From: an uncultured Ardenticatenia bacterium
GTDB lineage: Bacteria; Chloroflexota; Anaerolineae; Promineifilales; Promineifilaceae
Assembly (NCBI GenBank): GCA_937858165.1
Contig: CALLZA010000830.1
Span: 1 to 5,064, forward strand
DNA: 5,064 bases
Direction of reading: 5' to 3'
Position 1 is the first letter of the stretch; each line of letters begins with the position of its first letter. A model generated the notes under the pieces. The model was not told the origin of the DNA and searched no databases. It saw only the letters and a list, made by a program, of their open reading frames with translations. A program made the translations under genes and the position numbers. Below, piece after piece: positions 1-5,036 of the stretch.

Positions 1-109
1 TCGGCAGTGTACTGTACTTGTGGTGTTAGATGGCTTTACGTTTTGTTACTTCGTGCTTTAGCTATGGGCAGCCTCGGCAGCATCGTGTATTGAGTTGCTT
101 TTTTTTTTT
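1..109. other. Non-genomic low-quality read tail
   Basis: The stretch lies outside the P5 adapter that begins at 110 and ends in a run of 11 T (99-109). It is AT-richer and more irregular than everything after 180. It fits the reverse complement of base calls made after a sequencer ran past the end of a short library molecule: poly-A first, then noise. No gene, RNA or regulatory site should be read from it. Confidence 0.9.
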
Positions 110-179
110 AATGATACGGCGACCACCGAGATCTACACTAGATCGCTCGTCGGCAGCGTCAGATGTGTATAAGAGACAG
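110..179 (+). other. Illumina Nextera P5/i5/Tn5 adapter contamination
   Basis: Positions 110-138 match the Illumina P5 flow-cell oligo. Positions 139-146 (TAGATCGC) match a Nextera i5 index, N501 as I recall. Positions 147-179 match the Nextera read-1 transposon adapter, ending in the 19-bp Tn5 mosaic end AGATGTGTATAAGAGACAG at 161-179. Genomic sequence starts at 180. The mosaic end is a library artefact and not evidence of a resident Tn5-like transposon. Translating this block gives a spurious peptide containing MIRRPPRSTL and SSAASDVYKRQ. Confidence 0.98.
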
Positions 180-289
180 CACTTAATGTTGTGCTCGGCA
201 AAGACGTCGTTGACCGTGTTCAGAACCGGTTCATTGTTGCCGGCGGCGGGGTTGATGATGACGGCCACATTGCGGAAGGGGGTTGTCAT
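180..289 (-). CDS. Diacylglycerol/lipid kinase family protein, N-terminal fragment (cut by adapter)
   Basis: Only the first 36 codons plus two bases are genomic; the reading frame then runs into adapter at 179. The start MTTPFRNVAVIINPAAGN has a beta-strand followed by the N-P-x-A-G loop (Asn13, Pro14, Ala16, Gly17). This is the opening nucleotide-binding motif of the DAGK catalytic domain shared by YegS/BmrU-type bacterial lipid kinases, DgkB and sphingosine kinases. Family members are cytoplasmic or membrane-associated, phosphorylate diacylglycerol or related lipids with ATP, and are usually about 300 residues long, so most of the protein is missing. A GAGG Shine-Dalgarno sequence (299-302, minus strand) lies 9 nt before the ATG and supports this start. 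The gene follows the phosphatase stop by 28 nt on the same strand, suggesting an operon. With so little sequence, NAD kinase-like relatives are not excluded, but the motif favours DAGK. Confidence 0.75.
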
Positions 290-317
290 ACGGGTTGACC
301 TCGGGAACGGGGGGTAT

Positions 318-827
318 CTAGGCCGGGGATAGTGGCTCGGCCGTCAGGCGTTCGTCCATGGGCGATGGCGCGCTGACGCTGGCGCAGCCGTGCGGCCACT
401 GCTCTTCGAAGTGGAGAATACGGCGGCGAATGTACCAGATGGTCGGGTCAGCCTGGGCGCGCTTCTGTTTGACGATCAGCATCGCCGCTTCGGCGCTGTA
501 GCCCAGGCCAATCAGGATGGAGCAGGCCATGGCTACACTGCGGTGGCGGCCCCGGCTGCAATGCACGGCCACCGCCTGCCCCTCGCCAATGACCGGCAGC
601 GCCGCGGCCACCCCGGTGCACAACAGGGCTAGCGGGATGGGGCGGAAAGGGGAGTCGTTGGCCGGCAGATGGAGCAGGCGGAACGGCGGCTCGTCCAGCT
701 CCGGCGGCGGCACACGGTTGGTCATGCTGATGATCAGCCGCACGCCCAGTTTGCGCATGGCGCTGATGTTGGCCGCCGTGGGCCAGGCGGCGATGGCCAG
801 ATAGTCGGTAATGGGTGTTACACTCAT
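318..827 (-). CDS. Dual-specificity/tyrosine phosphatase-like protein
   Basis: This 169-residue protein carries the complete protein tyrosine/dual-specificity phosphatase signature H-C-x5-R-S: His89, catalytic nucleophile Cys90, phosphate-binding Arg96 and Ser97 in VHCSRGRHRS. Asp58 in LPANDSP is well placed as the general acid. The N-terminal part (about 7-36) fits the family's opening strand/helix, and residues about 100-145 are the helical segment after the P-loop. The last 20 or so residues look disordered. Length is normal for a single-domain cytoplasmic DSP; no signal peptide or membrane segment is visible. The family removes phosphate from proteins, phosphoinositides or other phospholipids (PTPMT1-like members act on phosphatidylglycerophosphate), so the substrate is open. 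The downstream lipid kinase makes a lipid substrate worth considering, but this is inference. No Shine-Dalgarno sequence precedes the ATG. Another ATG 10 nt upstream is out of frame and rejected. Confidence 0.88.
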   Translation of the reverse strand: MSVTPITDYLAIAAWPTAANISAMRKLGVRLIISMTNRVPPPELDEPPFRLLHLPANDSPFRPIPLALLCTGVAAALPVIGEGQAVAVHCSRGRHRSVAMACSILIGLGYSAEAAMLIVKQKRAQADPTIWYIRRRILHFEEQWPHGCASVSAPSPMDERLTAEPLSPA

Positions 828-835
828 TTGCGTTC

Positions 836-865
836 ATGATAGTGAGCCGCTGTCCGACTCGTCAA
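836..865 (-). promoter_or_regulatory. Candidate sigma70-type promoter for the phosphatase gene, possibly leaderless
   Basis: On the minus strand TTGACG (860-865, five of six matches to the -35 consensus) is followed after 18 nt by TATCAT (836-841, five of six matches to the -10 consensus). Only 8 nt separate the -10 box from the ATG at 827-825, so transcription would begin at or within a few bases of the start codon. The absence of a Shine-Dalgarno sequence agrees with a leaderless mRNA. No start-site data are available here. Confidence 0.5.
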
Positions 866-894
866 AATACCAGAGGTACATCTTCTCTTAGCCG

Positions 895-992
895 GAAGAC
901 CTCACGCGAAGAGCGCAAAATACGCCAAGGACGCCAAGAAGAGCTGTTTTTTGCGCTCTTTGCGCCCTTCGCGATGTTGGCGTGAGGTCTTC
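895..992. repeat. 98-bp symmetric palindromic element built from 9-nt units
   Basis: The element is bounded by a perfect 13-bp inverted repeat, GAAGACCTCACGC at 895-907 and its complement at 980-992. Inside, four 9-nt units of form GCNAARNNC lie on the plus strand (906-941). Four more lie on the minus strand (946-981). A central AGCT (942-945) is the axis of symmetry. A second perfect stem pairs 909-920 with 949-960 (12 bp), and 906-919 can alternatively pair with 959-972 with one mismatch. It could form a long hairpin in RNA or a cruciform in DNA. It lies between divergent genes, so it is not a terminator for either of them. It resembles dispersed REP/MITE-like palindromes. No target-site duplication is obvious and no family name can be assigned from this single copy. 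Confidence 0.8.
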
Positions 993-1042
993 TTCATAGA
1001 CCTGAGCCTAAGCCCGATGTGGCGTCTCGGCCGCGGGTTGGC

Positions 1043-1048
1043 TATCAT
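1043..1048 (+). promoter_or_regulatory. Candidate -10 box upstream of the Kelch gene
   Basis: TATCAT lies 9 nt before the ATG at 1058, nearly the same placement as the TATCAT before the divergent phosphatase gene. No convincing -35 box is visible 16-19 nt upstream (sequence near 1018-1025 matches poorly). There is no Shine-Dalgarno sequence between the box and the ATG. If active it would give a transcript with almost no leader. The match is short, so chance is a real alternative. Confidence 0.3.
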
Positions 1049-1057
1049 TGCCCCACT

Positions 1058-3073
1058 ATGCGCCGAACGTTTGTTTCTATCCTGTTCCTGATCGGCCTCA
1101 TCGCCCTGCCGACCCTGGCCGCCGGGGCGTGGGCCGATAGCCCGCCCGCTGCCCAGCCCGCCGAGCCGCTGGTCGTGGCTGAGCCGCCCGGCGTGTGGCT
1201 GGCCGACGAGATATCCATCACAGAGTTGGAGCTGCTGTCGCCCGACGCGCCGCCGGCGGCCGACACGTGCAGCACGGCCACACCCCTCACGCTCGCCTTC
1301 GGCCAGACGGCCGACGGCAGCGGCACGCTGACCAACTCCTTTACCGAAGAAGCGAGCGATCCCATTCCAGCCTGCACCTTCGGCACACCGGTGCGGGCCA
1401 ATGGGTATCGCACCGCCTGGCACGTGTTGGTGGCCGGCAGCACCGGCGTCGTCACCGTCACCACCGAGGGTAGCAACTACGACACCATCCTGACCATCCA
1501 CCAAGGGACGTGCGCCGCTCTGCGCACCGTTTCCTGCGCCGATGACACGTTGGGTTTCCAGTCGCAGACGACCTTCCCTGTTATCCGCGGCCGGAGCTAC
1601 TACATCCTCGTCGCTGACTACCAGTTCGGCGCGCCGTCGACGGCCGATCTGCGCATCGGCGCGACGATGGCCCGCGGCAGCCAGCGCTGGCAACAGGTCA
1701 GCAATCTGCCGCGCGGCGGCGTCAGCCGTCACGCCTTCGCCAGCCTCGGCCTCGACATGTTCGTCATCGGCGGCCAGGAGCGTATTCAGGGCGTCCCGGT
1801 GGTGAGCAACAAGCTGTTGCGCCACAACGTTGAGGCCAACCGTTGGACGGAGATGGCGGACATACTCGGCCCCGGCCTGTCCAACACGACGGCCGCCCGG
1901 CTGGGGCTTAATATCTACGTCCCCGGTGGCTTCGATGGCAACACCAGCAGCTACGCCAACGCCCACTTCGTCTACAACATTGAGCACGACTTCTGGGCCC
2001 CGGCCGTGCCCATCCCAACCGGGTTGCTGCCCGGTGGCCGCATGTTCGCCTGGTCGGCGGCCGTGGCCGCCCCTGGCGAAACGTCCTACTACGTGACCGG
2101 CGGCTCAACCACCATCCCGCCGTTCAGCGCTAACAGCACCGTCATAAACAACACCTACCGCTTCACGGCCAGCACCAGCCAGTGGGAAGCGTCGCGCCCC
2201 ATGACCACTGCCCGCTTTGCCCACACAGCCGCCTGGGTCCACACAGCCAACCGTGGGCTGTGTGTTGTCGGTGGGCTTTCGACCGGCAGCGACACGGCCG
2301 GCCAGCCGATCCTCGTCTTGCTGACTGGCGGCGAGTGTTACAACCCGGCATCGGGCGCGGGCTGGCAGGCGACCGGAGCGCTCAACTTCCCGCGCTACAA
2401 TGCCGGCAGCGCCATCGGGCCTGACGGCCGCTGGTACGTCTTCGGCGGCGTCGACGCCGCCGGGCTGGGCGTGCCGGAGACGGAGGTCTATGACGCCGTC
2501 TCCAACACGTGGCTCGTGCTGGGCAGCACCTACACAATGGGCGGCATGGCGACCGATCCGGGCATCGAGTGGCCGCGCGGCGCGTTCTGGCGCGAGAACC
2601 TCTACATCTATGGCGGCAACACCCCGCGCGAACAGCGCGTGGTGTCGGCCGTGGATCGGCTGACGCTCGGCTCCAACTTCGTCTCGACTGCCGGCCGCAC
2701 CTTCATCCCCATCGCGCCCAAGATCGGCAGCGACAACGTCCTATTCTGGGCTACCTATCTGCCGCTGAATACGTCCGTCAGCGGCAACTTCGAGCGCGCC
2801 GATCAGTTCTATAATCCATACTACTTCGATTGGCCGGCGCTCGGCCGCGCCACTGTGCGGCTGCGCAACATTCCGGAGAATACCAACTACAACGTCGCCA
2901 TCTACGATGCCAACAAGCGGTTATACGGCGAGGGCAACACGGCTATTACCGGCAACAAGGAAGTGTCGGCAACACTTCTGCCGGGGCGCTACTACGTCGT
3001 CGTCCAGCGCATCTTCCCCAAGGACTTGCCCAATCCCCACGTTCACTATGACCTAGGCGTCTTCACGGAGTAA
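1058..3073 (+). CDS. Secreted PPC-Kelch-PPC domain protein
   Basis: The 671-residue product starts at the ATG at 1058. An in-frame ATG at 1019 would place 13 polar residues before an otherwise classic signal peptide, so 1058 is preferred. Residues 1-26 form a Sec signal: MRR, hydrophobic core about 5-20, predicted cleavage after Ala24-Trp-Ala26. Residues 27-65 are a Pro/Ala/Glu-rich linker. Residues about 68-203 look like a bacterial pre-peptidase C-terminal (PPC) beta-sandwich (TAWHVL, GSNYDTILTI, CADDT, YYILVADY) with four cysteines (71, 106, 152, 160) that could form disulfides. Residues about 209-540 are a Kelch beta-propeller: six double-glycine motifs start at 238, 290, 348, 405, 463 and 519, spaced 52-58 residues, so probably six blades. 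Residues about 555-671 look like a second PPC-type domain (YNVAIYDANK, LPGRYYVVVQ). No protease domain, LPXTG motif or C-terminal membrane anchor is seen. A binding or scaffold role outside the cytoplasm is likely; ligand unknown. It is followed closely by sbcD. Confidence 0.85.
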   Translation: MRRTFVSILFLIGLIALPTLAAGAWADSPPAAQPAEPLVVAEPPGVWLADEISITELELLSPDAPPAADTCSTATPLTLAFGQTADGSGTLTNSFTEEASDPIPACTFGTPVRANGYRTAWHVLVAGSTGVVTVTTEGSNYDTILTIHQGTCAALRTVSCADDTLGFQSQTTFPVIRGRSYYILVADYQFGAPSTADLRIGATMARGSQRWQQVSNLPRGGVSRHAFASLGLDMFVIGGQERIQGVPVVSNKLLRHNVEANRWTEMADILGPGLSNTTAARLGLNIYVPGGFDGNTSSYANAHFVYNIEHDFWAPAVPIPTGLLPGGRMFAWSAAVAAPGETSYYVTGGSTTIPPFSANSTVINNTYRFTASTSQWEASRPMTTARFAHTAAWVHTANRGLCVVGGLSTGSDTAGQPILVLLTGGECYNPASGAGWQATGALNFPRYNAGSAIGPDGRWYVFGGVDAAGLGVPETEVYDAVSNTWLVLGSTYTMGGMATDPGIEWPRGAFWRENLYIYGGNTPREQRVVSAVDRLTLGSNFVSTAGRTFIPIAPKIGSDNVLFWATYLPLNTSVSGNFERADQFYNPYYFDWPALGRATVRLRNIPENTNYNVAIYDANKRLYGEGNTAITGNKEVSATLLPGRYYVVVQRIFPKDLPNPHVHYDLGVFTE

Positions 3074-3076
3074 GTC

Positions 3077-3136
3077 ATGAGCGTGCGGATACTGCACTTT
3101 GCCGACGAGCGTCGGCGGCATAGGCTAGAGTTGTGA
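3077..3136 (+). pseudogene. Truncated duplicate of the sbcD start / possible 19-codon leader ORF
   Basis: An ATG three nucleotides after the Kelch stop opens a 19-codon frame, MSVRILHFADERRRHRLEL. Its first ten residues differ from the true SbcD start (MTVRILHFAD) only at residue 2. A good Shine-Dalgarno sequence, GGAG (3067-3070), lies 6 nt upstream and overlaps the end of the Kelch gene, so ribosomes may well initiate here. The frame then leaves homology and becomes arginine-rich. Its TGA (3134-3136) overlaps the GAGG of sbcD. It is offset from sbcD by 67 nt, so it cannot run in frame into it. It may be a dead remnant of a duplication or strain recombination, a leader peptide coupling Kelch and sbcD translation, or an assembly join of two strain variants. 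Confidence 0.6.
3101..3116 (+). promoter_or_regulatory. Hairpin at the end of the duplicated sbcD start
   Basis: GCCGAC (3101-3106) and GTCGGC (3111-3116) form a perfect 6-bp GC-rich stem with loop GAGC. It straddles the point (3107/3108) where the duplicated copy loses homology to sbcD. No U-run follows, so it is not an intrinsic terminator. It could affect translation of the short frame or mark where a recombination or replication slip occurred. Confidence 0.45.
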
Positions 3137-3138
3137 GG
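3135..3138 (+). promoter_or_regulatory. sbcD: Shine-Dalgarno site that fixes the sbcD start
   Basis: GAGG lies 5 nt before the ATG at 3144 and shares bases with the TGA stop (3134-3136) of the short upstream frame. It favours 3144 over any other start for sbcD and would allow translation to be handed on from the leader frame. Confidence 0.65.
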
Positions 3139-3143
3139 GCGGG

Positions 3144-4382
3144 ATGACGGTGCGCATACTCCACTTTGCCGACGCCCACATCGACATCGCCAACTACGGC
3201 CGCCACGACCCGGCGACCGGCCTGCCACAGCGCGTCGTCGATTTCCTGAAGTCGCTCGATCAGATCATTGACGCGGCCATCGCCGAGCGGGTCGATCTGG
3301 TCATCTTCGCCGGCGACGCCTACAAAGACCGCAACCCGCAGCCGACCTTCCAGCGTGCCTGGGGCGAGCGTATCATGCGCCTGTCGCGAGCGGGCATCGC
3401 CGCGCTGCTGCTGGTGGGCAACCATGACGTGGCCCCGGCCGAGAACCGCGCCAGCACGCTGCAGGAGTTCGCCACGCTGGCTGTGCCGCGCGTCTTTGTG
3501 GCCGACAATCTGAAGCTATGGACGCCGGCCGAGTTGGGCGTGCCGGTGCAGGTGTTGTCGTTGCCCTGGGTGACGCGCAGCCGCTTTATGGCCAACCTGG
3601 ACACAACCGGCAAGACGCTCGACGAGGTCTACAACGAAATTCACGACCGTATCCAGCGCGCCTTCGAGGAGACGCTGGCCCACGAGATCGACCCGGCGCT
3701 GCCGCTCATCCTGACCGCCCACGCCAGCGTCCACGGCGCGCGGCTGGGCAGCGAGCGACAGATCATGCTCGGCCACGAGCTGGTGCTTAGCCAGGGGCTG
3801 GTCAGTGATCCGCGCTTCGACTACGTCGCTCTGGGGCACATCCACAAGCATCAGTCGCTCAACGAACGGCCGCCCGTCGTCTACGCCGGCTCCATCGAGC
3901 GTATCGACTTTGGCGAGGCGGGCGAGACGAAGGGGTACGTGTTGGCCGAGGTGGCCCGCGGCCAGGCCGAGTGGCGCTTCGTCCCCTTAGAGACGCGCCG
4001 CTTCATCGACCTGTTCATCAAGCCGACGGCCGCCGACACCTTTATGGACGAAATCATGGGCCGTCTGCCATCGGCCGAGCGCCTGGCCGGGGCCATCTGC
4101 CGCGTGCAACTGGAGTTCGCCGCCGAGCACGAAGCGCTGCTCGACGAGAAGCAACTGCGCGATCACTTCCACGGCGCGTTCGAGTTGCGCCTGCTGAAGC
4201 ACCGCCTCGGCTCCGATAAAAGCCGCCTGCCGCCGGGCACGGCCATCGAAACGCTCAGCCCCTATGACCTGCTGACGCTGCACTGGCGGCTGAAAGGGCG
4301 CAACGACAGCGAGATCGATACGCTGCTGGGCCTGGCGCGCGAAGTGCTGGCCGTTGGCCCCGACGGTGACGGATCGGGCTGA
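3144..4382 (+). CDS. sbcD: Exonuclease SbcCD subunit D (Mre11-like nuclease)
   Basis: This complete 412-residue calcineurin-like metallophosphoesterase has every metal-binding motif of the SbcD/Mre11 family: Asp10-x-His12 (FADAHID), Asp58 (AGDAYKDRNP), Asn93-His94 (GNHD), His193 (TAHASVHG) and His232-x-His234 (GHIHKH). Residues 1 to about 285 form the nuclease domain, including the VVYAGSIERIDFGE segment typical of SbcD. Residues about 285-400 are the capping and SbcC-binding region. With SbcC it makes the cytoplasmic ATP-dependent SbcCD nuclease that cleaves DNA hairpins and trims double-strand-break ends using manganese. Length is normal for SbcD. sbcC begins 14 nt after the stop, the usual operon arrangement. 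The start is supported by GAGG 5 nt upstream. The 5' end is preceded by a partial copy of itself, which could mislead automated start calling. Confidence 0.96.
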   Translation: MTVRILHFADAHIDIANYGRHDPATGLPQRVVDFLKSLDQIIDAAIAERVDLVIFAGDAYKDRNPQPTFQRAWGERIMRLSRAGIAALLLVGNHDVAPAENRASTLQEFATLAVPRVFVADNLKLWTPAELGVPVQVLSLPWVTRSRFMANLDTTGKTLDEVYNEIHDRIQRAFEETLAHEIDPALPLILTAHASVHGARLGSERQIMLGHELVLSQGLVSDPRFDYVALGHIHKHQSLNERPPVVYAGSIERIDFGEAGETKGYVLAEVARGQAEWRFVPLETRRFIDLFIKPTAADTFMDEIMGRLPSAERLAGAICRVQLEFAAEHEALLDEKQLRDHFHGAFELRLLKHRLGSDKSRLPPGTAIETLSPYDLLTLHWRLKGRNDSEIDTLLGLAREVLAVGPDGDGSG

Positions 4383-4396
4383 GCGCCACCTGGGTT

Positions 4397-4966
4397 ATGA
4401 TTCCCCACTACCTGAGCCTGACCAACTTTCTCTCCTACCGCGACACGGCCGAACTCGACCTGCGCGGGGTTCATCTGGCCTGCATCTCCGGCCTGAACGG
4501 CGCGGGCAAGTCGAGCATCCTCGACGGTATCACCTGGGCACTGTTCGGCAAGAGCCGCACCGCCACGGACGACAACGTCGTCAACCGTATTGCTGCCGGT
4601 AACGGCAAGGCGGCCGAGGTGTCGTTCGTCTTCGACCTGGAAGGGGCCATCTACCGTGTCATCCGCCGCAAGGCGCTGGGCAAGACGATGCAACTGGAGT
4701 TGGCCGTTCGCGGCGACGATGACCAGACGCGCTGGCGCGTGCTGACCGAGTCGGGTGTGCGCGAGACGCAGCAGGCGATTGAAAACCTGTTGCGAATGAA
4801 GTACGACGTCTTCACCAACGCCAGCTTCCTCTTGCAGGGTAAGGCCGACGAGTTCACCACCAAGACGGCCAACCGGCGCAAGGAGATTCTGGCCGACATT
4901 CTCGGCGTCAACCGCTGGGACGAGTACAAAGACCGGGCCACCGACCGGCGCAAAGCGGCCGAAGCC
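4397..4966 (+). CDS. sbcC: Exonuclease SbcCD subunit C (Rad50-like ATPase), N-terminal fragment (cut by adapter)
   Basis: The first 190 codons are genomic; from 4967 the frame reads adapter and the last few residues are false. The start MIPHYLSLTNFLSYRD is the usual SbcC/Rad50 opening. The Walker A loop GLNGAGKSS has Gly32, Gly37, Lys38 and Ser39. The Q-loop is Gln147 in SFLLQGKADEF, a highly characteristic SbcC segment. From about 160 the charged stretch RRKEILADILGVNRWDEY begins the first arm of the long coiled coil. The rest of the coiled coil, zinc hook, signature motif and Walker B lie beyond the contig; full proteins are usually about 800-1050 residues. SbcC binds ATP and DNA and gates the SbcD nuclease. 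It follows sbcD by 14 nt; the Shine-Dalgarno sequence is weak, so it may depend on translational coupling from sbcD. Confidence 0.95.
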
Positions 4967-5036
4967 CTGTCTCTTATACACATCTGACGCTGCCGACGAG
5001 CGATCTAGTGGAGATCCAGGTGGTCGCCGGATCAAT
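4967..5036 (-). other. Illumina Nextera adapter read-through (reverse orientation)
   Basis: Positions 4967-4985 are the complement of the Tn5 mosaic end, and 4986-4999 the rest of the read-1 transposon adapter. Positions 5000-5007 (GCGATCTA) are the complement of the same i5 index found at 139-146. Positions 5008-5036 match the complement of P5 with five mismatches (5011, 5017, 5018, 5030, 5035), as expected for late-cycle base-calling errors. Genomic sequence ends at 4966. Confidence 0.97.

Larger units (their letters stand above)
3077..3174 (+). repeat. 31-bp imperfect direct repeat of the sbcD start
   Basis: Copy one (3077-3107) and copy two (3144-3174) agree at 27 of 31 positions. All four differences are G/C swaps: two are in codon 2 (Ser against Thr) and two are silent third positions (Arg and Leu codons). 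The match begins exactly at the ATG in both copies. The 36 nt after copy one are unrelated to the sequence after copy two, so this is not a full tandem duplication. Confidence 0.9.

Noticed and set aside
161..179. Tn5 mosaic end as evidence of a transposon
   Set aside because: It is contiguous with P5 and an i5 index in library order, and its counterpart at 4967-4985 has the same layout; it is tagmentation adapter.
448..837. Alternative minus-strand frame starting 10 nt upstream of the phosphatase ATG
   Set aside because: It is out of frame with the HCx5RS motif and gives a low-complexity His/Gly/Ala-rich shadow product.
895..992. Intrinsic terminator or CRISPR-like repeat
   Set aside because: The flanking genes diverge, so neither needs a terminator here, and the 9-nt units have no unique spacers between them.
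1019..1057. Upstream in-frame ATG for the Kelch gene
   Set aside because: It would add 13 polar residues before a well-formed signal peptide and has no better ribosome site.
902..1987. Long open frame of 361 codons on the minus strand
   Set aside because: It is antisense to the Kelch gene, lacks recognisable motifs, has Gly/Ala/Arg-rich shadow composition and starts inside a convincing gene; high GC keeps the antisense frame open.
3077..3174. Ribosome bypassing (take-off and landing at the repeated GCC GAC, with a hairpin after take-off) to make SbcD
   Set aside because: The layout loosely recalls phage T4 gene 60, but the second copy has its own ATG and Shine-Dalgarno sequence, so no bypass is needed and a duplication or assembly join is simpler.
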